Below, piece after piece: positions 55,426-64,000 of a stretch of 64,000 nucleotides of DNA. Position numbers and translations under genes: made by a program. Source of the stretch: Caulobacter sp. X. Lineage in GTDB: Bacteria > Pseudomonadota > Alphaproteobacteria > Caulobacterales > Caulobacteraceae. The notes beneath the pieces are model-generated. The model saw nothing but the letters and a program-made list of their open reading frames with translations, did not search any database and was not told the origin of the DNA. The first letter of the stretch is position 1. Each line of letters opens with the position of its first letter. The stretch is from positions 558,001-622,000 of the forward strand of contig NZ_PEGF01000001.1 in the NCBI RefSeq assembly GCF_002742635.1, read 5' to 3'.

Positions 55426-56924
55426 CCTTCCTGGGCCAGTCGACCGACCGCTATTCGTCCGCACCCTGGCGGGATCCCGAGGACGACACGCTGCGCCTCG
55501 AATGCGGCGTGTTCGGCGTCTTCGGCGTCCGTGACGCGGCGGCCATCGCGGCCCTGGGCCTGCACGCCCTGCAGCACCGCGGCCAGGAAGCCTGCGGCAT
55601 CGCCGCCTTCGACGGCAACCGCTTCCATACCGAACGCCACATGGGCCATGTCGGCGACGCCTTCACCGGCGCCGACCTCGTCCAGCGCCTGCCGGGCGCC
55701 CTGGCTATCGGCCACACTCGCTATTCGACGGCCGGCGGCGCGGGCATCCGCAATGTTCAGCCGATGTTCGCCGATCTCGAGACCGGCGGCGTCGCCATCG
55801 CCCACAACGGCAACCTGACCAACTTCCTGACCCTGCGCGAGCGCCTGGTTCAGGAAGGCGCGATCTTCCAGTCCACCTCGGACAGCGAGGTGATCCTTCA
55901 CCTGATCGCCCGCTCGCGGAAGGCCAAGATCGTCGACCGCTTCGTCGACGCCGTCAGCCAGATCGAGGGCGGCTACGCCCTGGTGGCCATCACCAACAAG
56001 AAGATGATTGGCATGCGCGACCCGCTGGGCATCCGCCCGCTGGTCCTGGGCGACCTGGACGGCAAGCCGGTCCTGGCTTCGGAAACCTGCGCCCTCGACA
56101 TGATCGGCGCCCGCTTCGTGCGCGACGTCGAGCATGGCGAGATGGTGGTGATCGAGGAGACCGGCGTCACCTCGACCAAGCCCTTCCAGACTAAGGCCGC
56201 ACGGCCCTGCGTCTTCGAATACGTCTACTTCGCCCGTCCCGACAGCGTCGTGAACGGTCGCTCGGTCTATGGCGTGCGCAAGCGCATGGGCCGCAACCTG
56301 GCCAAGGAGACCGGCGTCGCGGCTGACGTCGTGGTGCCGGTGCCCGACAGCGGCGTCCCGGCCGCCCTCGGCTTCGCCCAGGAGAGCGGCATCCCGTTCG
56401 AGATGGGCATCATCCGCAACCACTATGTGGGCCGCACCTTCATCCAGCCGACCCAAGGCGTGCGCGAGCTGGGCGTGCGCATGAAGCACAGCCCCAACCG
56501 CGCCGTCCTGGCCGGCAAGCGCGTGGTGCTGATCGACGACTCGATCGTGCGCGGCACGACCTCGCTCAAGATCGTGCGCATGGTCCGCGAGGCCGGCGCG
56601 ACGGAGGTCCACCTCCGCTCGGCCAGCCCGCCGATCAAGTGGCCCGACTTCTACGGCATCGACATGCCCGAGCGCGAGCAACTGCTGGCGGCCAACAAGT
56701 CGCTGGAAGAGATGGCCAAGTTCCTGGAAGTCGACAGCCTGGGCTTCCTGTCGGTCGAGGGCCTGTATGACGCCCTGGAGGCCGGTCCCCGCGACCCGGC
56801 CGCGCCCCAATTCACCGATCACTACTTCACCGGCGACTATCCGACCCGCCTGACGGACCGCGAGATCGCCGAAGGCCGCAACGAAGCCAACGACAAGCAG
56901 CTGTCGCTGCTGGTCAGCGCTTAG
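55422..56924 (+). CDS. purF: Amidophosphoribosyltransferase
   Basis: A 500-residue enzyme for the first committed step of purine synthesis, moving ammonia from glutamine to PRPP. After a propeptide of about 27 residues comes the nucleophilic cysteine in LECGVFGVFGVRDAA. HALQHRGQEACGI and TRYSTAGG belong to the glutaminase domain, and VVLIDDSIVRGTTSLKIV is the PRPP site. It is coupled to cvpA; purM and purN lie elsewhere in this window. Confidence 0.96.
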   Translation: MTFLGQSTDRYSSAPWRDPEDDTLRLECGVFGVFGVRDAAAIAALGLHALQHRGQEACGIAAFDGNRFHTERHMGHVGDAFTGADLVQRLPGALAIGHTRYSTAGGAGIRNVQPMFADLETGGVAIAHNGNLTNFLTLRERLVQEGAIFQSTSDSEVILHLIARSRKAKIVDRFVDAVSQIEGGYALVAITNKKMIGMRDPLGIRPLVLGDLDGKPVLASETCALDMIGARFVRDVEHGEMVVIEETGVTSTKPFQTKAARPCVFEYVYFARPDSVVNGRSVYGVRKRMGRNLAKETGVAADVVVPVPDSGVPAALGFAQESGIPFEMGIIRNHYVGRTFIQPTQGVRELGVRMKHSPNRAVLAGKRVVLIDDSIVRGTTSLKIVRMVREAGATEVHLRSASPPIKWPDFYGIDMPEREQLLAANKSLEEMAKFLEVDSLGFLSVEGLYDALEAGPRDPAAPQFTDHYFTGDYPTRLTDREIAEGRNEANDKQLSLLVSA

Positions 56925-56937
56925 AAACTCCGCCCGC

Positions 56938-57915
56938 ATGGGTCTGAAGGGTCTGCTCGAGAAGCTGAAGCTCGAGCCCTATGTGATCGCCCTGTTCGGC
57001 ATGGTCGTGCTGGCCTCGATCCTGCCGGTGCGGGGCGAGGCCGCGCATGGGCTGTCGATCGTCGTCAAGCTGGCGATCGCTCTGCTGTTCTTCCTGCATG
57101 GCGCCAAGCTGTCGCGGGAGTCGGTCGTGGCGGGCGTCACGCACTGGCGCCTGCACCTGCTGATCCTGGCTTTCACCTTCGTGATGTTCCCGGTTCTGGG
57201 CCTGGTCATCAGCAAGATCGGCGTGCTGCCGCCGACGCTGGCGGCGGGGATTCTCTTCCTGTGCTGCCTGCCCTCGACCGTACAGTCGTCGATCGCCTTC
57301 ACCTCGATCGCGCGCGGCAATGTCGCCGCCGCCGTCGTGGCGGCCAGCGCCTCGAACCTGTTCGGCATCTTCATCACGCCCGTGCTGGTCGGGATCCTGA
57401 TGCATACCCAAGGCGGCGCGGCGGGCGGCTGGCATTCGGTGCGGGACATCGTCGTCCAGCTGCTGCTGCCGTTCATCGCCGGCCAGTTGGCGAGGCCGCT
57501 GGTCAGCGCCTGGATCACCAAGCACAAGGGCCTGATCGGCTATGTCGATCGCGGCTCGATCCTGTTGGTCGTCTATTCGGCCTTCAGCGAGGCCGTGGTC
57601 GGCGGCATCTGGCACAAGATCTCGCCCGCTCAGCTGGTGATCCTGCTGGTCGTCAACGGCGTGCTGCTGGCGATCGTGCTGGCGGCCACGACGTTTGGCG
57701 CGCGCGCTCTGGGCTTCTCACCCGAGGATGAGCGCGCGATCACCTTCTGCGGCTCGAAGAAGAGTCTCGCCACCGGCGTGCCGATGGCCGGCATCCTTTT
57801 CCCGGGCCCGACCGCCGGGATCATCGTCCTGCCACTGATGATCTTCCATCAGATCCAGCTGATGGCCTGTTCGGTCATCGCTCAGCACTACGCCAAGCAA
57901 TCCAAGGAAGCTTAA
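56938..57915 (+). CDS. Bile acid:sodium symporter (SBF-like) family protein
   Basis: A 325-residue membrane protein with about nine to ten helices, resembling the SBF-like/YfeH group. The markers are LFFLHGAKLSRE, CCLPSTVQSSIAFTSIARGN, AAVVAASASNLFGIF and the late FCGSKKSLATGVPMA. The substrate is not known; the family mostly moves organic anions with sodium. It starts 13 nt after purF and may be co-transcribed. Confidence 0.88.
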   Translation: MGLKGLLEKLKLEPYVIALFGMVVLASILPVRGEAAHGLSIVVKLAIALLFFLHGAKLSRESVVAGVTHWRLHLLILAFTFVMFPVLGLVISKIGVLPPTLAAGILFLCCLPSTVQSSIAFTSIARGNVAAAVVAASASNLFGIFITPVLVGILMHTQGGAAGGWHSVRDIVVQLLLPFIAGQLARPLVSAWITKHKGLIGYVDRGSILLVVYSAFSEAVVGGIWHKISPAQLVILLVVNGVLLAIVLAATTFGARALGFSPEDERAITFCGSKKSLATGVPMAGILFPGPTAGIIVLPLMIFHQIQLMACSVIAQHYAKQSKEA

Positions 57916-57965
57916 GGGCTGATCGCGGTTTTACGTTTTCCGCCCTCTGCTCTAGAACCCGCGCC

Positions 57966-58721
57966 ATGACTATCGACTCCCAAAAGCCGCTGGCCGGCCG
58001 CATCGCCCTCGTCACCGGCGCCACGCGCGGCATTGGCGAGGCGGTCGCCCTGGGCCTGGCCAAGGCCGGCGCCCACGTGATCGCTGTCGGGCGCACCCAA
58101 GGCGCCCTGGAAGCCCTGGACGACGCCATCCTGGCCGCCACCGGCGAACGCGCGACCCTGGTCCCGCTGGACCTGCGCGAGCCCGATGGCCTCGATCACC
58201 TGGGCGCGGCGATCCACCAGCGTTGGGGCAAGCTCGACATCCTGGTCGGCGCGGCCGCCCTGCTCGGCCCGCTCACCCCCGTCAGCCATCTGGAGCCCAA
58301 GGGCTGGGACATGGTGCTGAGCACCAACCTGACGGCCAACTGGCGGCTGATCCGTTCGATGGACCCGCTGCTGCGCGCCTCGGACGCCGGCCGCGCCCTG
58401 TTCTTCTCCAGCAGCGTCGCCCGCACCCGCCCGGCCTTCTGGGGCGTCTATGCGGCCACCAAGGCGGCGCTGGAGGCTCTGGTCGATGTCTATGCCGACG
58501 AGACCGAGAACACGCCGATCCGCGCCTTCTGCGTCGATCCCGGCGCCATGCGCACCAGGATGCGCGCCGGCGCCTTCCCGGGCGAGGATCCCCAGACGGT
58601 GCCCGCGCCGGAGACGATCGTCCCGTTCATCGTGGATCTGGTCCGCCCTGATCGCGAGGCGCCGAAGGGCGTCGTGCGCTTCAAGGAGCGCGGTCAGGAG
58701 TCACCCAGCGTCGACGCCTGA
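57966..58721 (+). CDS. Short-chain dehydrogenase/reductase
   Basis: A 251-residue SDR enzyme. It has the cofactor motif VTGATRGIGEAVALGLAKAG, NLTANWRLIRSMDPLLRA, a catalytic serine in FFSSSVARTRPAF, and the YAATKAALEALVD tyrosine and lysine. The substrate is unknown. It follows the symporter gene by 50 nt and faces der tail-to-tail. Confidence 0.9.
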   Translation: MTIDSQKPLAGRIALVTGATRGIGEAVALGLAKAGAHVIAVGRTQGALEALDDAILAATGERATLVPLDLREPDGLDHLGAAIHQRWGKLDILVGAAALLGPLTPVSHLEPKGWDMVLSTNLTANWRLIRSMDPLLRASDAGRALFFSSSVARTRPAFWGVYAATKAALEALVDVYADETENTPIRAFCVDPGAMRTRMRAGAFPGEDPQTVPAPETIVPFIVDLVRPDREAPKGVVRFKERGQESPSVDA

Positions 58722-58744
58722 CGCGCTCCAAGTGCATGAAGATG

Positions 58745-58792
58745 GAGCCTATTTAGCTGGTTTAGATGGTTCCATCTAAACCAGACAGGCTC
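58745..58792. repeat. Nested palindrome between convergent SDR and der genes
   Basis: TGGTTTAGATGG and CCATCTAAACCA form a 12-bp stem around TT (58758-58783), enclosed by GAGCCT/AGGCTC. It is more AT-rich than its surroundings and ends with GCTCTAGG, like the TAGAGC...GCTCTA repeats. It may act as a two-way transcription end. Confidence 0.6.
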
Positions 58793-58807
58793 TAGGCGCT
58801 CAAAGCC

Positions 58808-60568
58808 CTACCGCCCTTTCGGACGGCCAGGCCCGGTGTTGCCGCGCACGGTCCGCGAACCGGCCGCGGGACGACGCGGCGCGCCCGCCTTGCCGCCCGC
58901 CGTCTTGACGCCGACCTTGTAGCTGGGCGTCGTCGAGACCTTCTTCTGGACGCGCGGGCCCTTGGCCTTGACCGACTTGACGGCGGCCTTGCCGGGTTCG
59001 GACGCCGCGTCCGCGGGCTTGGCCGCGACCGTCGGCCCCTTCTTCTTCACGGGCTTCACCGCCGCCTTGCCCGGATCGGGCAAACCGGCAGCCTCGGCGG
59101 CCTTGGCCGCGGCTTCAGCCGCCAGGCGCTTGGACTTCTTGACCGTGTTGCGCGAGGCGCGGATGCGCTCCTCCTCGCGCTCGCGACGCTCGAACTCGCG
59201 CTTGCCGCGACCGCTGTGGCCCTTGGCCTCGCCCTCGGCATAGGGGTTGGCGCCCGACTTGACGGTGATGCGCAGCGGCACGCCCGGCAGGTCGAAGCTT
59301 TCGCGCAAGCTGTTGACCAGATAGCGGCGATAGTGGTCCGGCATCTGGTCGGCGCGGCTGGAGAACAGCACGAACGTCGGCGGACGCGCCTTGGTCTGGG
59401 CCATGTATTTAGGCTTCACGCGCTTTCCGTTCACGGCGGGCGGCGGGTGACGTTGCATGGCCATCTGCAGCCAGTCGTTCAGGTCGCGGGTCTTGACCTT
59501 GGTCGACCAGTCGCGGTGCGTCTTGATCACCGCCGGCATCAGCTGGTTGATGCCCTTGCCGGTCTCGCCCGACAGCGCCACGACCGGCGCGCCGCGCAGC
59601 TGCGGCAGCATGCGTTCGGCGTGTTCGCGGAAGGCGACCAGTTGGGCCTGCGGATCCTCGATCAGGTCCCACTTGGCCAGCACGAACACCAGCGCCCGCC
59701 CTTCCCGCTCGGCCAGGTCGGCGATCTGCAGGTCCTGGATCTCGAACGGGTGCGTGGCGTCCATCACCAGCAGCACCACCTCGGCGAAGGTGATGGCGCG
59801 GATGGTGTCGGCGGTCGACAGCTTCTCAAGCTTGTCCTGGACCTTGGCCTTGCGGCGCAGGCCCGCGGTGTCCACGAGGCGAATCTTGCGGCCGTCCCAC
59901 TCCCAGTCGACCGAGATGGAGTCGCGGGTGATGCCGGCCTCCGGGCCGGTCAGCAGGCGATCCTCGCCCAGCAGGCGGTTGACCAGGGTCGATTTGCCGG
60001 CGTTCGGGCGGCCGATGATGGCGATGCGGATCGGCTTGGTGTCGTCGTCCTCGTCGTCCTCTTCGACCTCGTCCTGGGGCTCGTAGGCGGTCAGGGCGGC
60101 GTAGAGCTCGGCCATGCCTTCGCCGTGCTCGCCCGAGATCGGGATCGGCTCGCCCAGGCCCAGGCGGAAGGCTTCGCCAATGCCGGCCTCGCCCGCCTTG
60201 CCCTCGGCCTTGTTGGCCGCGACGATCACCGGCTTGTCGCGCCTGCGCAGGATCGCGGCGAACACCTCGTCCAGCGCCGTGACGCCCTCGCGGCTGTCGA
60301 ACACGAACAGCGAGACGTCGGCTTCCTCGATCGCGGCCTCGGTCTGGGCGCGCATCCGCGCCTCGAGGCTGCTGTCGTCCACGTCCTCGAAGCCGGCGGT
60401 GTCGATCAGTTCCAGTTCGAGGTCGCCCAGGCTGCCCGAGGCGTAGCGGCGGTCGCGCGTGACGCCCGGCTGGTCGTCGACGATGGCCAGCTTCTTGCCG
60501 GCCAGACGATTGAACAGCGTGGACTTGCCCACATTCGGGCGGCCGACGATGGCGAGTTTCAAAGGCAT
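58808..60568 (-). CDS. der: Ribosome-assembly GTPase Der (EngA)
   Basis: A 586-residue double GTPase needed for 50S assembly. Domain 1 has [18 protein letters not shown] and DTAGFEDV, domain 2 has [18 protein letters not shown] and [10 protein letters not shown], followed by the KH-like domain. The C-terminal tail (about 460-586) is lysine/alanine-rich, longer than usual, and holds a duplicated PGKAAVK.VK.KGP unit. It is downstream of bamB, as in E. coli. Confidence 0.95.
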   Translation of the reverse strand: MPLKLAIVGRPNVGKSTLFNRLAGKKLAIVDDQPGVTRDRRYASGSLGDLELELIDTAGFEDVDDSSLEARMRAQTEAAIEEADVSLFVFDSREGVTALDEVFAAILRRRDKPVIVAANKAEGKAGEAGIGEAFRLGLGEPIPISGEHGEGMAELYAALTAYEPQDEVEEDDEDDDTKPIRIAIIGRPNAGKSTLVNRLLGEDRLLTGPEAGITRDSISVDWEWDGRKIRLVDTAGLRRKAKVQDKLEKLSTADTIRAITFAEVVLLVMDATHPFEIQDLQIADLAEREGRALVFVLAKWDLIEDPQAQLVAFREHAERMLPQLRGAPVVALSGETGKGINQLMPAVIKTHRDWSTKVKTRDLNDWLQMAMQRHPPPAVNGKRVKPKYMAQTKARPPTFVLFSSRADQMPDHYRRYLVNSLRESFDLPGVPLRITVKSGANPYAEGEAKGHSGRGKREFERREREEERIRASRNTVKKSKRLAAEAAAKAAEAAGLPDPGKAAVKPVKKKGPTVAAKPADAASEPGKAAVKSVKAKGPRVQKKVSTTPSYKVGVKTAGGKAGAPRRPAAGSRTVRGNTGPGRPKGR

Positions 60569-60595
60569 AGGCGTCCAGTAGTCGATTTTGGCCCT

Positions 60596-60640
60596 CTTCG
60601 CAAAAGCGAAGGCCCGGGCCGGCTCTCACCGTCCCGGGCC
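60596..60640 (-). terminator. Paired hairpins between bamB and der
   Basis: On the minus strand GGCCCGGG/CCCGGGCC (60611-60618 with 60633-60640) is followed by a second hairpin CTTCGC-TTTT-GCGAAG (60596-60611) whose loop supplies a short T-run. It could attenuate bamB transcripts before der. Confidence 0.45.
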
Positions 60641-60687
60641 CGAAGGCGTTTGATTGTCTTTCCGGCCCGTCGAATTGGGCCGAAGGA

Positions 60688-62118
60688 TCAGCGGATGGCG
60701 ACCAGTTCGGCGTCGTCCGTGACCACGTAGATCATGTCGCCCACCGCGATCGGGTTGATCAGGACGGGCGAGCCGATCTTCAGGGTCTTTTCCTTGGCGC
60801 CGGTCTTGGCGTTCAGCGCCACGGCCTCGCCTTGGCTGGACACCGTGATCAGGCGGCCGTTGGCCAGGATCGGCGTCGACCACAGGATCGGGTGCTTGGC
60901 GCGCTTCTTCTTCTGCTTCTTGGTCAGGGCCTCGGTGTTGTTGAGATCCTGGATCCAGTAGACCGAGCCGCTTTCGCGCGAGACGCAGATCACCTGGCCG
61001 GCCTTGTCGACGACATAGACGACGTCGCCGGCGACCCACGGGGTGGTGATGCCGGTGACGGGCAGGCTCCAGCGGGCCTGGCCGGTGCGCAGGTCGGTGG
61101 CCGCGAAGACGCCCGAGTGGCTGACCGCGAAGACGTCGCCCTTGTAGATGACCGGACGGCCCGGGATGTCCCGGATCTCCGACAGGGCGTTGGTGCGGCT
61201 GGCGCGGCTCAGGGCCTCGCTCCACAGGTCGTTGCCGTTGGCGGCGCGCAGGGCCACCAGTTCGCCCGAGGCGAAGCCGGCCACCACGGTGTCGCCGCTG
61301 ACGGCGGGGGTCGAGGCGGCCAGGATGCGCGCGGGCTCGCTAAGGGCCTGATAGGTCCAGCCCGGCGCGCCGGTGGCGGCGTCGAAGGTCAGGAGTTCGT
61401 TGTCGGTCGAAACCACGAAGACGCGGCCGTCGACGACAGTCGGGGCGGCGTGGATCGGAGTCGACGCCTGCTGGGTCCAGCCGAGGTTTCCGCTGGCGGC
61501 GTCGATCTGGGCCACAAAGCGGAAGCCCGAGGCGACGTACAGCTTGTTGTCCGTCCCCAAGGCCAAGCCGCCGCCGAAGCCCAGGCGATCGTTCTTCTTG
61601 GGAATCAGGCCCAGGAAGCCGCCCTTCTTGGTCGGACCGGCGGCCGGGCGCAGATCCTTATGCCAGACGGTCGAGCCGGTCTTGGCGTCCAGCGCCGAAA
61701 CCGTGGCCGCGCCGTCCATCACATAGATGCGGTCGCCGGCCGAGACCGGCGGGGCGGTGACGTGGAACGTGCGGCCGCCCTTCTTGCCGAAGCCGCGCTT
61801 CCAGGCGACCTCGAAGGCCTTGCCCGCGTCGACGTGCTCGATCGACTGCTCGGCGTTGCCGCCCGGCAGGCGCCATTCGGTCTGGACGACCGGGTCGGGC
61901 AGGAAAAAGTCCGCGCCCTTCAGCGACTCATTGGCCTCGACCTTCTGGTCGAAAGCGATGATCGAGATCCGCTGGCCTTGGCTGGCGGTGCTCTTGTTCT
62001 TCTCGCTCTTATCGAACGGATTGAGCTTGGAGACCGTCGAGCAGCCGCTGACGGCCACCGAGGCCGACATCAGCGCCACCAGGGCGACGGAACGCTTGGA
62101 CATCATCAGGCGGCTCAT
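60688..62118 (-). CDS. bamB: Outer-membrane assembly lipoprotein BamB
   Basis: A 476-residue beta-propeller lipoprotein of the BAM complex. The signal ends in SVAVSGC (lipobox), and about eight PQQ-like blades follow, for example YVMDGAATVSALDAKTGSTV and VYVVDKAGQVICVSRESGSV. Its start overlaps the upstream stop by 4 nt. Several in-frame ATGs near the start make the exact N-terminus uncertain by up to five residues. Confidence 0.92.
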   Translation of the reverse strand: MSRLMMSKRSVALVALMSASVAVSGCSTVSKLNPFDKSEKNKSTASQGQRISIIAFDQKVEANESLKGADFFLPDPVVQTEWRLPGGNAEQSIEHVDAGKAFEVAWKRGFGKKGGRTFHVTAPPVSAGDRIYVMDGAATVSALDAKTGSTVWHKDLRPAAGPTKKGGFLGLIPKKNDRLGFGGGLALGTDNKLYVASGFRFVAQIDAASGNLGWTQQASTPIHAAPTVVDGRVFVVSTDNELLTFDAATGAPGWTYQALSEPARILAASTPAVSGDTVVAGFASGELVALRAANGNDLWSEALSRASRTNALSEIRDIPGRPVIYKGDVFAVSHSGVFAATDLRTGQARWSLPVTGITTPWVAGDVVYVVDKAGQVICVSRESGSVYWIQDLNNTEALTKKQKKKRAKHPILWSTPILANGRLITVSSQGEAVALNAKTGAKEKTLKIGSPVLINPIAVGDMIYVVTDDAELVAIR

Positions 62119-62876
62119 TGGGCGGCGTTGGGGGCGGCGTTCGGAGCCGCGGCGGGCGGAATCTGGCCCATGGGCGGCATGGCGGGCAGGCTGGCGGCGG
62201 CTTTCACCGCGGCGGCCAGATCCTTGGCCGTGCCCGAGTCGATCAGCTGCATCGCCGCCTGGGCGCGCTGGCGCACTTCTTCAGACGTATTGTCGAGCGA
62301 ATTGGCGAGCACGACGAAGTCGCCGCGCGCGCCGGCGACGTCGCCGGCTTGCAGCTTGGCGAAGGCCAGCGCCTCCTTGGCGTACACGCGGTACGGGCTC
62401 TTTTCCCCCGCCAAAGGCGTCAACCTCGCTTCGATGTCCTTGTAGGACGCGGTGTCCATCAGGGCGAAGGCGGATTTGAGGCGGGCCAGATCACCGAGGA
62501 TGGGGTCGGGCGCGGCCTTGGCGGCCTCGTCGAAATAGGCGACGGCCTCCTTGGTCTTGTTTTCTTCGATGCGGATGTCGCCCATCTGCAGCAGCGCCAG
62601 GGCCTTGTAGCCGCGCGCGCCGCCGTCGGCGACGGCCTTGAACTGGCCGAACGCCTTGTCCGGGCCGGCCTTCTGGGCGGTCTCGAGCGCGGCTTGATAA
62701 GCTTCCGAGGCCTTGTCGGCCTGACTGGTCTGATAGGACTTCCAGCCCCAGTAGCCGCCGACGCCGATCACCGCCGCTACGACCGCCGTCGCGACCCACG
62801 GCAGCGACTTGACGGCGAGCGACTGATAACGCTCCGCCCGAAGCTGTTCTTCGACTTCGTCAAAAACATCGACCAC
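62115..62876 (-). CDS. YfgM-like tetratricopeptide membrane protein
   Basis: A 253-residue protein with one N-terminal membrane helix (about 27-47) and a periplasmic tetratricopeptide-repeat region, like the ancillary SecYEG subunit YfgM. DVFDEVEEQLRAERYQSL and GYWGWKSYQTSQADKASEAY are characteristic. The C-terminus is alanine/proline-rich with a short PNAA duplication. Coupling with bamB by ATGA overlap reproduces the yfgM-bamB-der order of E. coli. Confidence 0.88.
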   Translation of the reverse strand: MVDVFDEVEEQLRAERYQSLAVKSLPWVATAVVAAVIGVGGYWGWKSYQTSQADKASEAYQAALETAQKAGPDKAFGQFKAVADGGARGYKALALLQMGDIRIEENKTKEAVAYFDEAAKAAPDPILGDLARLKSAFALMDTASYKDIEARLTPLAGEKSPYRVYAKEALAFAKLQAGDVAGARGDFVVLANSLDNTSEEVRQRAQAAMQLIDSGTAKDLAAAVKAAASLPAMPPMGQIPPAAAPNAAPNAAQ

Positions 62877-63051
62877 GAAACGAGGCTCCGAAAACAGGCG
62901 CTAGGACCAAAGGACGTCGCGCACGAACCCGGCCGACATCGCTGGTTTAAGACAGATTGTGGCGGGCGAAGGGCCGCCAGCCGAGGCGGCGAACCTATAG
63001 CGTGCCGCGCCCTGCCGCAACGCCCGCCGGACGGCGATCGATCCGTAAGGC

Positions 63052-63885
63052 TCAGGCCTTCTTCGCGTAGTAGGTCTCGGCCTCGCCCGGGAAGCTGCGA
63101 TCCTGAACATCGCGGGCGTATTGGGCGGCGGCGCGCTGGATTTCGCCCTTCAGGTCGGCGTAGCGGCGGACGAACTTGGGGGTCCAGTCGAACAGGCCCA
63201 GCATGTCGTCGACGACCAGCACCTGGCCGTCGCAGGCGGCCGAGGCGCCGATGCCGATGGTCGGGACGCTGACGGCCTCGGTCACCTCGCGGGCCAACCC
63301 TTCGGCCACGCCCTCGACCACGATCGCGAAAGCGCCGGCCTCGGCGGTCAGGCGCGCTTCCTCAAGCACCTTGGCGCGGCCCGCCTCGTCCTTGCCCTTG
63401 GCCTTGAAGCCGCCTTCCAGCAGCACGGCCTGAGGACGAAGGCCGACGTGACCCATGACCGGCACGCCGCGTTGGGTGAGATAGGCGATCGTCTCGGCCA
63501 CGGTCGGGCCGCTCTCGACCTTCACCGCCTGGGCGCCGGTCTCCTTCATGATCCGCACGGCGTTGGCGTAGGCCTCCTCGTGCGAGCCCTCGTACGAGCC
63601 GAACGGCATGTCGATCACCACCATGGCCTTGCGCGAGCCGCGCATAACGGCCTGGCCGTGCAGGATCATCATGTCCAGAGTCACGCCGACCGTATTGGGC
63701 AGGCCATGGACGACCATGCCGACGGAATCGCCGACCAGGAGCACGTCGCAGGCGTCGTCCAGAGCGGCGGCCACGGGGGCCGTATAGGCGGTCAGGCAGA
63801 CGATCGGCTTGCCGCCCTTGCGAGCGGCGATGTCGGGGGCGGCCAGACGGCGAACCGTCTCTTCACGGTGAGCGGACAGGACCAA
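63052..63885 (-). CDS. panB: 3-methyl-2-oxobutanoate hydroxymethyltransferase
   Basis: A 277-residue enzyme of pantothenate synthesis that adds a one-carbon unit to ketoisovalerate. The motifs [46 protein letters not shown] and [17 protein letters not shown] are all present. The TTG start gives MVLSAHREE; the GAGGAG site upstream is only a few bases away, so a slightly different start is possible. Confidence 0.94.
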   Translation of the reverse strand: MVLSAHREETVRRLAAPDIAARKGGKPIVCLTAYTAPVAAALDDACDVLLVGDSVGMVVHGLPNTVGVTLDMMILHGQAVMRGSRKAMVVIDMPFGSYEGSHEEAYANAVRIMKETGAQAVKVESGPTVAETIAYLTQRGVPVMGHVGLRPQAVLLEGGFKAKGKDEAGRAKVLEEARLTAEAGAFAIVVEGVAEGLAREVTEAVSVPTIGIGASAACDGQVLVVDDMLGLFDWTPKFVRRYADLKGEIQRAAAQYARDVQDRSFPGEAETYYAKKA

Positions 63886-63963
63886 CGCTCCTCAAGCAAC
63901 GCGATTGGGCGCCGTTTGTGGGCCGGATCGCGCCGCGCCGCAACATGAACAGTGATAAGCCGC

Positions 63964-64000
63964 TTAAAGCTCCTCGACGATACGCGTCACCGCGAAGGCC
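63964..64000 (-). CDS. C-terminal end of an unidentified gene
   Basis: On the minus strand the last 12 codons of an open frame (AFAVTRIVEEL then TAA) run off the window, 79 nt upstream of panB. The segment is too short to name, and coding is suggested only by the stop position and orientation. Confidence 0.3.
   Translation of the reverse strand, partial: AFAVTRIVEEL

Overview
The window looks like an alphaproteobacterial chromosome, most likely Caulobacter or a close relative. The DNA is very GC-rich and dense with genes, and many neighbours overlap by 4 nt (ATGA/GTGA). The content fits that lineage: the DnaA-regulator hdaA next to ppk, an HWE-type histidine kinase, the lptF-lptG-lptD-surA-pdxA-rsmA and fabD-fabG-acpP-fabF-mltG-yicC-gmk blocks, and a Caulobacter-style TonB-dependent receptor. 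The genus call is inference from gene content and order, not from a search.

Layout. 1-840 is the 3' end of parE. 841-4668 is an accessory stretch: an inverted pair of ~125-bp palindromic repeats, an EcsC-family gene, a small membrane protein, further inverted-repeat elements, and an AT-rich two-gene island (membrane protein plus membrane-anchored coiled-coil/deoxyribosyltransferase-like protein). That island resembles a small defence or stress-signalling module and is the most interesting item here. 4669-10732 holds hdaA, ppk, a frameshifted lipoprotein gene, a phosphotransferase and ppx. 10892-14250 holds a small protein, a hybrid histidine kinase and rnd. 14388-15997 is purM-purN. Next come a PRC-barrel protein, a DedA protein, a DUF1275 protein, ndk, an ABC-F ATPase, a conserved hypothetical and an aldehyde dehydrogenase.

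22374-25136 (minus) carries a cytochrome c and the pepA-holC-I78 lipoprotein operon. 25360-33408 is the outer-membrane biogenesis operon (LPS export plus SurA) joined to pdxA and rsmA. An HWE kinase and two small membrane proteins follow. 35937-42062 (minus) is fatty-acid synthesis plus MltG, YicC and guanylate kinase. 42226-45455 has a periplasmic peroxiredoxin, a membrane AraC regulator next to a fatty-acid hydroxylase, and a secreted protein.

45559-51322 contains the rpsF-rpsR-rplI operon with a structured leader, a TonB-dependent receptor and dnaB. 51534-58721 carries marC, alr, radA-cvpA-purF, a bile-acid-symporter-like protein and an SDR. 58808-62876 (minus) is the yfgM-bamB-der order known from other proteobacteria, followed by panB and the edge of another gene.

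No tRNA, rRNA, CRISPR array, prophage or transposase gene was seen. Repeats are short intergenic palindromes. One family (TAGAGC...GCTCTA) repeatedly supplies the stop codon of the preceding gene.
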